A stretch of DNA of 64,000 nucleotides from Uloborus plumipes. Taxonomy: Eukaryota; Arthropoda; Arachnida; Araneae; Uloboridae. The notes under the pieces are model-generated. The model was not told where the DNA came from and did not search any database. It saw nothing but the letters and a program-made list of their open reading frames with translations. This document shows positions 48,543 through 59,546 of the stretch, in pieces. The translations under genes and the position numbers were made by a program. The stretch spans positions 45,958 through 109,957 of the forward strand of contig JAXGGA010003038.1 in assembly GCA_038373865.1 (NCBI GenBank), in the 5' to 3' direction. Every line of letters begins with the position of its first letter. Position 1 is the stretch's first letter.

Positions 48543-48815
48543 AGTGAACTAAAATTTAGATTCTTAATGAAGAGTAAGGTGGTAAAAATGTAGTTGTCAG
48601 TAATCCATCACTGACGGGATCTCTGAAGGGCACTGTTAGCAAACTAAACAGACATCTGATGAAGAGTAAAATAGTAAAAATGTTATTGTCAGTAATCCAA
48701 TACTAACAGGATTTCTGAAATTGTTTTCAGCGAACTAAAATTTGGATTCTTAATGAAGAGTAAGATGAAAAAAATGTTGTTGTCAACAATCCAAAATAGT
48801 CTCTCTGAAAGCACA
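48543..48815. repeat. three-copy tandem repeat next to exon 1
   Basis: Copies at 48543-48637, 48638-48728 and 48729-48815 share aactaaa, gatgaagagtaa/aatgaagagtaa, aaaaatgtNgttgtca, aatcca and tctgaa. The array ends about 45 bp from the exon 1 donor, inside intron 1. Confidence 0.85.
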
Positions 48816-48861
48816 TATGATATTATCTCAGTGAAAGAAGCTAAATGATTAATGAACTCAC

Positions 48862-48961
48862 CGTCATGTCTTGTTGATCTTCCTGCTCCAGAACTGACAA
48901 GTGACACTCCAGTTAAAATAAATATCAACACAACACAAGTCCTATCCATGACGAAATGCAT
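48862..48961 (-). CDS. unc5: unc-5 exon 1: signal peptide and N-terminus
   Basis: Encodes residues 1-33 plus the first base of codon 34. The chosen ATG (48961-48959) is the first in this frame after an in-frame TGA at 49081-49079. A second ATG four codons later (48949-48947) is equally plausible. After MDRT comes a hydrophobic stretch, CVVLIFILTGVSLV, ending in small residues SSGAG, which is a textbook secretory signal with cleavage near Ser-Ser/Gly. The exon ends GAC G before donor gtgagt (phase 1). The next exon supplies AT to complete Asp34. There is no domain homology in so short a segment; the call depends on the signal peptide, the donor and the in-frame join to the Ig1 exon 20.9 kb away. 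An intervening exon in intron 1 cannot be excluded. Confidence 0.8.
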
Positions 48962-49025
48962 GGAATGGTCAGTCTCAAACAGAGGGGGGTATCGGACCCC
49001 AGAAAAAGAAAAAATCACTCCCACT

Positions 49026-49082
49026 TCACGTGACAACAATAATCCTCGCGGACAATACCGTTCCGCAGTTGTTGACACTCAT
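49026..49082 (-). CDS. upstream ORF in the putative unc-5 leader (18 codons)
   Basis: ATG at 49082-49080 has A at -3. The frame runs MSVNNCGTVLSARIIVVT and stops at TGA (49028-49026), 64 bases before the main ATG. It is out of frame with unc-5. If the transcript starts upstream of 49082, this would be a short uORF able to reduce translation of the receptor. No homology is recognised, and it may be chance. Confidence 0.25.
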   Translation of the reverse strand: MSVNNCGTVLSARIIVVT

Positions 49083-49263
49083 CTTCTAAATACACTTGGT
49101 CAATGCACCGACTCGAGTTGGTTTATTTGGTATTGACACTTGCGCGACACAACTACCACAACAACAGAGCTCCCCGGCCTGATGTGGACTGGAGGAATGT
49201 TCGGCGTGATTTTTTGGCTCACTCGTGTGCCGCAGGCTAGCTAGCGCAGTGCCGGGCTGCTGC

Positions 49264-49278
49264 AGCGCCATCTACCGG
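49264..49278 (+). promoter_or_regulatory. CTCF-like motif near the unc-5 start
   Basis: The string agcgccatctaccgg fits the AGYGCCMYCTRSTGG core of the CTCF zinc-finger site with one mismatch (C for T near the end). CTCF binds as an architectural or insulator factor and often sits close to promoters. The site lies about 300 bp upstream of the start codon in the CpG-richer region. A single 15-bp match is weak statistically; position and context support it. Confidence 0.4.
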
Positions 49279-51586
49279 CAGGAGGAGAGGAGAAAAGGGT
49301 GGAGACGATCTTCTCTCTGTGTGGCGGCGGGAGGGGATTTTGAAGGAAGCACATGTGGCTTTGTTTTTCAGGTGAAACGCGGGGACGAGATTCCTGCGTG
49401 AGATACGGGCTTTCTTCGGGGAAAGTAGAACGGGAGTTGCAGACTTTGGGATAAGTGAATTATGAGGCAGGAACCGGTTGTTTTTCTTATTATTCCTTTA
49501 GAAATTTTAGGGATTTTACACATAAATTAGAGAAGCCTTTCTTCGGTAGATAGTAACTTTCGTAATGGATTAGGTGAAGGTGGCAATCGCTTTTGAGGTA
49601 GCTGCCGTAAAATGTGCCTCAACAAAATTACTTCTGTTTTTCTTTTATCATCTCGGAAACTTTGAGTTGAACTATTTTTGTCCAAAAACTTAATTTTCGC
49701 AAGGAGATGGGAAAGGTATTCCATGAGAGAGGTGTGAAAAATATATATATCTTTTTTTTTTTTCGTAAAATTACTTAAATATTATCAATTACAAAATGCA
49801 AAATCAGAAAAAGTTGTTTTGATACTAAACATTCAACTTTTCATAATAGCGATTGTGTTTGTTTTATCCGTGAATTACCATTTTCATTGCGCTTTGTTAT
49901 ATTTTTAGTTTACTGGAATAAGCATATTGGAATTTCAAGAAAATTCAAATGAGTCTTCCAGAAAATATCTCCAACTTAGAATTTGTTTCTAAAAATAACT
50001 AAACGCTCTAGTTTTCTTTGTTTCAGTAATCTAATGAAATATTGATAGATAAGAAAACAAAATCACCCTCCTTCTCTATTTCTCTATCTCTCTACCTCCC
50101 ATTCCGCTTTCTTCTTTACAGGATTACCTGATTACATGTGATAACTTTCATTAATTTGGTTGAACAGCAAATTTAATTGAATTACTATAGGTAAGAGAAC
50201 GTAGAACCAATTTCCTTTGAAATTATTTACTCTTAATAAGCCGAAAAATTATGCATATTATACCTTGTGGGGTGCATCAAATCTACGCGAATGCTTATGA
50301 AACTCATCCTAATAATTTTCCCTTTTAGAAATTCAGCAAATCAGCCGTAGAAGACAATTTTTTAATTAAACTTGAGTGTGTACTGAGTTCAATTAATCAA
50401 ATTAACTGAATTCGCTTATAAATTGTACTTGTTTTTTAATTTTTGTAGTTTATAAATTATTTATGGAAATTCGCGGCATTATTTATGAAAAAAAGTATTG
50501 CAGAAGTTAGAAAAGCAGCAAAAGATTTTTATCCAGCAGCAGATCGATGAAACGATTGAAAATCATAATCATAGCGATCATCACAGTTGAAATAATGAAT
50601 GTGATCAGAAAAAAGGAAAGATCTTTTTAACTGTCACTAACATCTTTAGATTAATTAAACAAGAATACTTTAGAGAGTGGGAAAATATCAAAAAATGCAA
50701 ACTTATACATTTCGTGTCCCTTCGAAATATTATTTTACTTCAGAGGAACAGCGTGAAACTTCAAAAATAAATAAATCAGATAAGTTTCAAGAAAAAAATC
50801 AAAGTTTGTTTAAGGAGCGGAAATAAAACAAATTTTGAAATGGTTCAAATTGTAAGATTGATCATAAATTACTAGCTTAATGTGTAAAAATTTAATGATA
50901 CAAGTAAAGATAAATGTTCGCAAATTCAATACATATATCAAGAAAGGTTGTTGTTTACCAAAAACTTTAAAATTTACCTACATTTGTTTATTTTTCTCTA
51001 TTTTTTTTTCTTTATTAATTTGTTGCTCTTAAAAAATGAATTATAGCGAGAAAAACTTTTATGAGGACTTTTGATTTCCCTTCTTCCTCTTCATTTCACT
51101 TATCACCTGTAGATGTCTTCATATTGGCGAGTATCTATTCACATACATCATCATTGAGATAAAATCTGAAGGAGGGGGAAAAAACAGCAGTTTTTGTGAT
51201 AAAATCAAAAATGGCAGCGCAAAAATCCTAAACGATGCTACCGCATTTACGACTGAGACAAAACTAGGAAAAACTTTTCTAAACACGGTGCGGCAGCAAA
51301 ATATAACTCGGCAAAACCAGAACCTCAAAGAAACCCAGCATTAAAGAAGAGCAGCAGGCAACAGACGTGCTCCAACCACACAAAAGAAAAAAAAGATAAA
51401 CTTAGAGCGGCAAAAAAGAAAGGTAATTACGGACCCATCATCGGGGAGGGGGGCGGCTTTGGGAGAGAGCTGCACGAAATTCGAGGTGAGGAGCTGGGGA
51501 ACCGAAGTAAGAAAAAAACGAGCGAAGATGATGATGATGGTTTCTGCAAATGCTGGTACTGCTTTGGTTTTTTCGCGAAAACCCAC

Positions 51587-51638
51587 CTGGTTGATGCGGC
51601 CTGAGGCTTTCACACATAGGAGTTGACTTGTCAGCCAT
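51587..51638 (-). CDS. speculative first-exon-like segment (MADKSTPMCESL...)
   Basis: On the minus strand an ATG in good context (aagATGG) opens 17 codons, MADKSTPMCESLRPHQP, ending CCAG before a consensus-like donor gtgggt. The surrounding 51150-51650 is GC-richer than its flanks, as at a promoter. It lies 2.6 kb upstream of unc-5 exon 1 on the same strand, so it could be an alternative or leader exon of unc-5 or part of an unrelated transcript. No homology is recognised and no acceptor partner was proven. It may equally be chance. Confidence 0.15.
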
Positions 51639-52589
51639 CTTTATTCCCAATAAATTCTCCGTCTAACTTGTGTGTTTAGCGAAATTAATGGTTTATAAGA
51701 CTGGAAGAAAACTTAGGGGTTTGGAAAAAAAAAAAGTCGTTAGTTGTTTTTGCAACTAAAAAAATTCAGTGTGACGATCACGATTTAAAACCTTTTGTCA
51801 TTTTTGAAGTCAAAATTTAAAATAAATAAATAAATAAATAACTACGTCTACGATTACAATTTTACTCCTAGCCGTCATTGTTTACTAGCTTTATAGGTTC
51901 TATGTTGAAACATTTACTCAAGCAACGTGAATTATTTTGAATTACGCCGAAGCTAAGCACAGCATTTTGGCAACTTAAATAAAAAAGCTGGGAGTCAATG
52001 ATTGCAACGAACACGACTGAATATAAGTCGTCACTTTTGACGCAAAATGTTTCAGAAAAAATAATTGTTTACGATTGTAGTTCTCCGTCCATTCATCAGT
52101 TTTTACTGGTTTTATAGATTATGACGAAAAATTTGCTTTGAATTATTTAAAATTGCGCCCAAGCTGAACACTTTAGCAACTTAAACAAAAAAGCTAGGTG
52201 CTAATAAAGCCAAATTTTGGACACTGAGGAAGAGTGATTTTACATATCGTCGAGTCGGAGCAACAGTTAGACATCTAGAATTTAAAACAACAGTAAGTTG
52301 TCCTTCTCTTACCAATGTCGGTTCATATTGCACTCCCAATTTGTAATTAGTATTATAACTTCCAGAATAACATATTTCTGTATTGTCGCATATTTATTTA
52401 TTTATTATTACTATTATTTAAACCTATCGTGTAAATTCTTGCTGATTTGTGATGCCAACGCTTACTTTAACTATGTGCCATATAGTTCAATTTGAAAAGA
52501 AGTTTTTATTAATGCTGCAGTGTCGGAAGGAAATATAAACAGCTCCTAGAATTTTAAAGCTGTTCTATTCAAAACTACTTTATCCCAAA

Positions 52590-52710
52590 ATCATACCGAG
52601 TCCGCCACCTTGACGATGTTGCAAATTAGGAGGGGAAAATGGCAGACACTGACTCCTGCTCGGTTACCCAAAAATGGATCCGACTCCAAGACTCAAACTC
52701 CGTCTTGTTT
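52590..52710. repeat. diverged GAGTCGGA-type repeat
   Basis: Minus-strand words such as gagtctt, gagtcgga and gagtcag resemble the repeat at 62780-63030. A fragment only. Confidence 0.35.
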
Positions 52711-52726
52711 TTGTCACATTAAAATA

Positions 52727-52753
52727 TAAATAAATAAATAAATAAATAATAAC

Positions 52754-52845
<92 letters not shown>

Positions 52846-52849
52846 CAAC

Positions 52850-52905
<56 letters not shown>

Positions 52906-52909
52906 CAAC

Positions 52910-52965
<56 letters not shown>

Positions 52966-52981
52966 CAACAGCAATAATAAC

Positions 52982-53074
<93 letters not shown>
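52727..53074. repeat. (TAA)n array with 60-bp higher-order period
   Basis: About 350 bp of TAA repeats. Interruptions aacaacaaca begin at 52841, 52901 and 52961, exactly 60 bp apart, so three blocks were duplicated as 60-mers. The minus strand gives a spurious poly-Leu frame. Confidence 0.95.
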
Positions 53075-53075
<1 letters not shown>

Positions 53076-53293
53076 GAAAATATTTATAAAAAAGAAACCT
53101 TTATCCTCGAAAATATCAGTTCCACACTCTTAACTAAGAATAAAATAAATTGAAATTTCTGCTAAAAATATCTGCATAATTAACGCAGCAAACCGAGACC
53201 CAAGTAAATCGACCTCAATGGATGATTTTCAATGATTGCAAAACTTAGATGCCCCAGAGTCTAGATGCGCTTTGTGTTCCTATGAGGTAAAAA

Positions 53294-53398
53294 ATGGCGG
53301 ATCTTCCAAGCTGCCTTGCATCTGGAGAGGATGGAATAGCCCCTGTTGAGGCCTCGGGTAGGCTGGGAAAGGCTCGTCTACCCCCCATCAAGTTTCAG
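53294..53398 (+). CDS. speculative exon-like ORF segment (MADLPSCLASGEDG...)
   Basis: A plus-strand ATG in good context (aaaATGG) opens 35 codons with balanced, non-repetitive composition, MADLPSCLASGEDGIAP then VEASGRLGKARLPPIKFQ, ending CAG before gtatgg. The segment is clearly GC-richer than its surroundings. Downstream the frame becomes poly-Phe, as expected beyond a splice donor. I recognise no family. It could be a first exon of a gene diverging from unc-5, a gene fragment or part of a repeat. Confidence 0.17.
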
Positions 53399-53913
53399 GT
53401 ATGGGTCCTGTTGAAATGGCAAGAGTTTTTTTTTTTTCTTTTCTTTTCTTGCTCATCCTCTTTCCTTTTACGCTCGAGCTGCCCGTCAGTGCTATTTGAG
53501 CTTTCGTTTTTCTTCACGCACGCTTAGGTAAATGGGATGAAAATGCATTGGCCATCCTTCAGGGAAGCATTAGAAATAAATAAGTAAATATGCGGCTCTC
53601 CAGAAAGAGCGGTTTATTTGTACAAATATTTATATCGGGGTTTTGAATAAATTTTCCAGGCGCTCTCTTCTGGGGCTCTGGAAACGGTGGGGAAATAAAC
53701 TCAGAGTTGCAAGTACTCTGCTGTGCTGATTTACATAATGACCAAGTAGTATGAGTTGAGTATACACAGTTTTATAAAAATCAAGAGAGTGTGACACCTG
53801 TAATAGCGGGCTATTTTTTTTTTTGAAAAATTAAAAATTTTCCACAGTTAAATCGATGCAAGCTCATATCATTATAAGAATAGTATTAAATATAAAAATA
53901 ATACAAAAGCGTA

Positions 53914-53985
53914 AGGTAAAGTGCCCTAAAGCTGACACACAAAAGATCGTTCCTAAAAATGGTATTTGAAAATTAAACAAATACA
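53914..53985. repeat. single copy of the 42.7-kb array unit
   Basis: Contains gccctaaagctgacacac and cgttcctaaaaatgg, matching the motif pair of the intron 1 array. Confidence 0.55.
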
Positions 53986-56569
53986 GTGGTCGTCACTTAT
54001 ATGCAGAACGTTTGTTGTAAACAGTTTTTATTCAATAAAGCGGCGAATTTAATAAAGCTGGATTTTGTTCCATTTTAGTCGATTTGATTCTTTCAACCAC
54101 TTATTCGATTATTTGCCTTAAGTGACTATCTGAAATTACTTTTAAAGCCCATGAATCATACATAAATTTACGTATGATACAAACTGAGGATGACCGCTTA
54201 CAGAGGTAGCAAAATTATGTTTTTAATGTACGAAAAATTAAGATTATCTTAAACGTTTTTCACTAATCGTATGCAGTTGTGGATAAATATTGACTTTATT
54301 TCCAGTAAAATATCCATTGTCCAGCAATACTTTCTCTTTTGCGACAAAAAAGTTTTCCCATGCGTCAACTAGCTCTTTCTCTACAGTTAAGTTCGATTTC
54401 AGTTTTTTTTTTTAACTTAAAACGTACTCTGTGGTATATATATTACTTTTAAAGAGTAAAATTCTTTCAGTCAATGAACTTTTTCCAAAAATTCCATTAT
54501 TTTTCATTTTTCCATCGATACTATCATTATCGATCAATTTTCCAAACTGAAAACATGACAAGAATACCATTTAATGTTTTTGATTTCTGTGGAATTAAAT
54601 GTGTAAATTTAATTGCTTTTATGTCATTTTCAATCCGCCGCTGTCACAAAATTTCGTTGAACCTGGAAAATTTTTTTCGATAGTCAATTCCATTACCAAA
54701 GCTCGACGAAGTGTAAAATACGATAAGGGTCGATTTTAGTTTAATTTGTATGAGTTTTCAAAAAATTTGTCTCATCCATTGAAGTTGCCTCTTATAAGAA
54801 AACGGGAAAAAACATTAGTTTATTTCTGTTTTTAGACCTTTTTGAAATTGTTTACATTTCTTAAATTTGTAAGCTAAAAATATAACGACGAAATCTATAA
54901 GTATAAATCAGACGATGTGAGCTAGTTTGTGTGTGCTTTTTTGTCCGTAAGCGATAAAAAGAAGACCCTGTTGGAACTGCAGTCTTTTATTGCAAAATTA
55001 CTTTTTAACCTGGTGGAATGCACCTCGTACTATTTTTTTTTTTTTTTTCAGAATAAGTTTCATTGTAGATAACTCCTTGTAACAAAATATTTACATGTAT
55101 TTTGCCAAATAAGGATGAACACCCTCACATTATAAATCAAAAGAAAGAGCTTTTTCCCCCTCACACATTATGATGTTTCTAGCTTAGTTGGAACATGAGA
55201 TGTAAGCGCAAAAAACTTGGCGAAAATCCTGGGCTAAACTCAATCCATAAATCTATTTAGCATGCATTTTAACTAGCCAGCACTTGCTTGGTTTTGGATA
55301 TTCTAAAAGGCGTAACGAATATCGCGGATAACTAACTGTTCATAGATAATACTTATTGAGTAAAGTAACTGTATAGATTAGAAGGATTACGCAGCACAGA
55401 TTCATTTATTTAATATTTGAGAGTACGTAAACCTTGTTTTCTATTCACATTATGCAAATCATAAGGCATTCGTTTGGTGCTGTCAGAAAAAAAAAACGAC
55501 TGCTAGTTCTATTAATAATTTCTTTCGGCAAACAGCAATAAAATTTGATTTTCCATTCTTACGAGAATTATAAAGGTTTTGTTTTCTGGTGTCAAAAGCC
55601 TAACGCTCACAATTTTATGCACTGACCAGAGGGCTCTTGAGACAAGCATCAGCAATTTTATTTCATATTTGTGCCTTTAATTACTTTGCTTCCTTATGTT
55701 ATTATTTCTGTGCAAAGAAAAGTATCCTCCCTTAATAGAGTCCCTACTTTGAATAAAATACTATCTGATGTTATTTCTATGGAAGAATTTTGTACCTAAA
55801 AATATAAGAGTCTTCGACAGTGCAGTTTGTTCAAACCTTAGTTCGCTGAAGAGGCTCAAGTGGCGATCTATTTTTAAAGGAACGCGCAGCCACTTTGCAT
55901 CTCGGCATTGTTATTAGCTCTCAAGTGTTAAATATGGCAAGTCAAAAGAGCTAAAATTAGAATATGAAGCTGAAAGACAAAAAGTAAAGGGCAAAAGTTG
56001 GGAAATTCTTTAGCCGCCACTGGCCGGTAGCATTGATTTCATCAATAGTCACTTTTTTTGAAATATAAAGTGCAAAACGATATTTTTTTTTAAATTTAAT
56101 TTAGAAAAGTTTAGAAGCCAAAAGTTTTATTTAATGCAAATAATAAATTTTGATAAATTAAACCATAAGAGCTGCGTCTTGATTTTGGTAGAAAATATTT
56201 TATCTATTACTTTATGCCTTTTGCACGCTTTCAGATCAATAGTTCATTTTTTTAAGAGACGATTGATAGATGATGTTTTAGCACTATTTTTCCCGTGTAA
56301 TTGCACTGTATCAGGTTGTGACTCTAACTTACGCCTTTATTATTTAAGGTGAAAAAAGCCCAAAGAATGTATCAGGATTATCAAATTTTTAGTGGACTCT
56401 GAAAATTAGCAGCTGTTGCATAAATATCAATCTCATTTAAGAGATGTCTTAACTAAAAAGTTCTGATTTAGTTGGTAGAGAAATTTTTCTAGTAGCAAAT
56501 GGCTTTTAATATATGATGAAAAAGTCTACCTTTTAGTGCTGTTTCTAATTTTAATGTGTATACTTGTAC

Positions 56570-56571
<2 letters not shown>

Positions 56572-56607
<36 letters not shown>
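56572..56607. repeat. poly-A run of 36 bases
   Basis: Uninterrupted A run. No retrogene or LINE body was recognised on its left side, so its origin is unclear. Confidence 0.95.
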
Positions 56608-56608
<1 letters not shown>

Positions 56609-57859
56609 ATTTCACTTACTTTTGTGCAATTAATGATCTCTACGCTTATGTTCACGTTAAATAATTATGCATCGACATCTAATTTTGAAATTGTACAACT
56701 GTATCTATCTAAAGTGCTGCATGTATATATAGTAGCAGAGTGACGAAAAAATATATATATATGCATTTGTATATAACTGTATAAATTAGTTATATACTTA
56801 AACAGGGGGAGGGGGTAGAAAAATGAAATGAATTTTTCTTTTTTGTGTGTCGAGGAAGTGATCAAGTTTATTTTATTAATTTATTTGTCTAAAACAAAAC
56901 TTATACAGGTAAAAATAATTTTTTTCTTTGTCTCACTTCTTTAAATTGAGCAGTTTATTACTTAAATTGCAACTCCTGTAACAGCATTGATCGATATTGA
57001 TTTCCGTTCTTAAAACAACATCTATAGCTCGATATCGTTTGCAACATCAAAAACGCGTATGGTGTATCAAATAAACTAAAAGTTAAAATAATCTAACCTT
57101 TACTTCCTTTTCCTTTTTTTTTTTTTTTGGATTTTGATCAGAAAACGATTCCGAAAGCCAACAAAATATATATACCATATTTGCAAACTCGAATGGAATT
57201 GACAGCTGCTCTGTTTCTGTAGGTAAATTGAAGTGACAGCAAGATGGAACTAGATAATTTCGATGCTTATCAAATAATTACATCTACTTATTGGAATCCA
57301 TTCCAATAAATTGAAATTATAATGCGTTACTATTTCAGATAGTAACATACGAAACTTATTGGTCGCCTATGCAATTGGAAGCAGATAAATAGATTCCTTG
57401 GAAAGATGAGGCGAGAAATGTGAAAGGTAGGAAATATGGGAGAAATAATGAAGATGAGAAACCTCGATAAGAATATTAGACATTAAGGAGGGATAACATA
57501 GAAAGGAATGTATTTGTTTCTTTAATTATTTTTCTTATTTTTTTTATAGTTTTTGGGAAATATATTTAGTTATTTATTTGTTCATTTTATTTTTCTTATT
57601 TTTATTTGATAGTTTTTAGGAGAAAATCCAATACATGACGAAAAAAAAGAGTAAACATTAAAAGTATGGTCTGTAAAGAATTCAAAAAATATAATAATAA
57701 TAAATGAACAGCACATTTTTATACACTGTAACTTTGAACTTTATGTTATACATCATGAAAATGCATTTCCGTAACTATGGATTATTGCTATGTAGATCAA
57801 ATTATTTTGTTAAGTTTCTTGTTTTAGGTACATTATTGTGCAAACCATGTATCAGAGGC

Positions 57860-59546
57860 GGGTGATTCTCCAAAATCCGAACAATATGATGTCCCCGTAG
57901 GACAGCACAAAAATTATTTGACCTAGAAAGTTTTTTTTTTTTTTTAATTGTTAGAAATACTTATTCTGATGTTATTCAATCCATATCAAAGCAATTTTTC
58001 ATTTATTTTTTTCTACAAAAATTTTTGAATAGCCAAAAAGTCATCTTTTTTGCGTGTCCCACCCTGTTTTTAAAATGTAAAAAAATTATTTTAAAATTTT
58101 ACGTGAACATTGCATAAATTCCACTTGTAGTGTTGAATTATGTATAGTTATGAGTGTAATATAGTGTTGTTTTAGCTTATTTAAATGGTTATATAATCAG
58201 GTACATCATTTTGAAGTTTGTTCCCAGATTGCATGTCCCTCTTTTGACCTACAAATTGGTTCAATTATTAAAGGCAAAAAGAAGGAATTTTGAATCTGCA
58301 GTACTATAACACTGTTTATTCTCATCACTTCTTTGGACTCATAGAGTATTTTGTCTATAGAATGTGTCTGCTGTTCGTATTATTTTTCCTTAGTTCAAAA
58401 TGAGGTATGTAACATTTTCGATGTCCCTCTCCTGGCCAACATTTCTGTTCTAAATAAAATAAAAATAATAATTCTGCCTGCAGTGTGTAATTGAGTTAAG
58501 AGGATAAAAGAGAAAAATACCATTATTTACCTTCTATATAATTCCGGGTAGAAATATCAGCCTTTTTTGATTAAAATGTCCCTCTCCTGGCGCAAAAAAA
58601 AAAATGTCACTCTAGCATTACTTTTAAAGCACTGGTAAAACATCCGGTAGAATAGATGGATTTATTTACCAAACATTAGTTTAGAACTAAGATTATGATA
58701 AAAAGTTGGCAGACGATAAATTAAAAAATGTAACTGTAAAATAATTCTTTTATTTAGTTGTTTGTTTCTTGTTTTCAGACGAATTTTTCAAAACAAATCT
58801 GTCGGTTAGACATTTTTTAACTTTAACGCTGCTCGAATAGGTGAGTGAAGTTACATTAAATTTTGTTGTAGATTCATTTTAGAGAACAGCTTTTTTGCCT
58901 GAAGTAAATTATCTTTCTGAACTGGATAATTTAAATTAACAAACCTGGTACTTACTCTGAAAATTGTTATTAACTATTTTGGTTTAGAATTAAGCTCTAG
59001 TTGAATTCTATTTTGAAACTGATGCTAACAATGGTAGTGATAGAGGCAACAATAATTATTGTGACAGCTTAATTTAATTAATTATACCAATTAGAAATAA
59101 AACACTTAGAGAATTACATTAAAAGTAATAGCTATACATGTTCGAATATTGATGAATTAATTTATATAAATATTAAATTTGTCGGATGCTGCATCTCTTA
59201 AAACAATGTTCGTTTAAGGAGGTCGTAAATTAGTAATGTTTGTCAACAATAAACATAGTTTTTCATTAATGTTGAAGTTATTTCTTTGTTATTGTTGTAA
59301 AATTTCTGATAATCCTTGATAAAATTCATTTGTTTGCTCGCTTAGTGCTTCTTGTCACTCTCTCGGTTTGAAAAAATTGACCCCCCCCCTTTTGGGGGGT
59401 GTAGCATACTTAAAGTGAGTTCCCTCTATTTTTCTCCTAATAAGCTCCTAACAAAGAGTAAGTATGATTTTTTTTAGATTTTTTGAAGCATTTTTATTTT
59501 TATAGAGTTTGTGAGTCGAAAATACCAGGTTTTTGGAGAATCACCC
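57860..59546. mobile_element. 1.69-kb inverted-repeat element with internal repeats
   Basis: Terminal inverted repeats gggtgattctccaaaa are perfect over 16 bp. The flank aggc occurs on both sides (57856-57859 and 59547-59550), a possible 4-bp target duplication. A motif related to atgtccctctcctggc recurs at 57889, 58054, 58233, 58421 and 58576, about 155-190 bp apart. No transposase frame was seen, so it is non-autonomous. The superfamily is unknown. Confidence 0.75.

Larger units (their letters stand above)
27998..48861 (-). other. unc-5 intron 1 (20.9 kb)
   Basis: First intron, donor gtgagt at 48861 and acceptor tttcttttacag ending at 27998. It contains a SINE split by a hAT MITE (28098-28700), several other hAT-like elements, duplicated modules (31.2-33.8 kb), a 38-bp palindrome (32072), a tRNA-like SINE head (40058-40128), a nested transposon pair (41630-42296), a degenerate array (42681-43220), a pogo-like MITE (45261-45434), the G-free block (45909-47700) and a three-copy repeat next to exon 1. 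Repeat-poor stretches at 35500-36000, 37080-37500, 38770-39230 and 44880-45240 are the likeliest places for enhancers, which are common in the large first introns of guidance receptors. Confidence 0.75.
4197..48961 (-). other. unc5: unc-5 (netrin receptor UNC5) gene, 5' half, five coding exons
   Basis: Coding segments in transcript order are 48862-48961, 27817-27997, 23830-24011, 14907-15191 and 4197-4364. All four internal introns begin GT and end AG. Their phases are 1, 2, 1 and 1, each matching the next exon without a frameshift, for 305 codons plus one base. UNC5 proteins are single-pass receptors for netrin and FLRT proteins that mediate repulsive axon guidance and dependence-type apoptosis. 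The family order is signal peptide, Ig, Ig, TSP1, TSP1, membrane span, ZU5, UPA, death domain; here the order is intact up to the first TSP1. The exon ending at 4197 has a good donor (gtaagt), so the rest lies beyond the left edge. Nothing looks broken. Assignment to UNC5 rather than another Ig/TSP1 protein rests on the Ig1 motif CGCVAWSSSGTTKS and the TSP1 motif [10 protein letters not shown], both hallmarks of this family. Confidence 0.95.
48962..49450 (-). promoter_or_regulatory. putative unc-5 5' UTR and promoter region
   Basis: Immediately upstream of the start codon the sequence becomes less A+T-rich, with CpGs between about 49130 and 49450. It has the look of a transcription-start region in an otherwise A+T-rich locus. 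No TATA box in a convincing position was seen. It holds an 18-codon upstream ORF (49026-49082) and a CTCF-like motif (49264-49278). The transcription start cannot be placed from sequence alone, and a spliced 5' UTR exon further upstream is possible. Confidence 0.45.

Noticed and set aside
48862..49078. Longer N-terminus for unc-5 starting at 49078
   Set aside because: The codon there is GTG just after an in-frame TGA, and the extension would bury the signal peptide.
52714..52983. Poly-leucine open frame on the minus strand
   Set aside because: It is a translation of the TAA microsatellite, with no non-repeat coding sequence.
53990..54215. Possible additional Tigger-like MITE starting tacagtggtcgtcactta
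   Set aside because: The inverted partner near 54200 matches too poorly to define an end.
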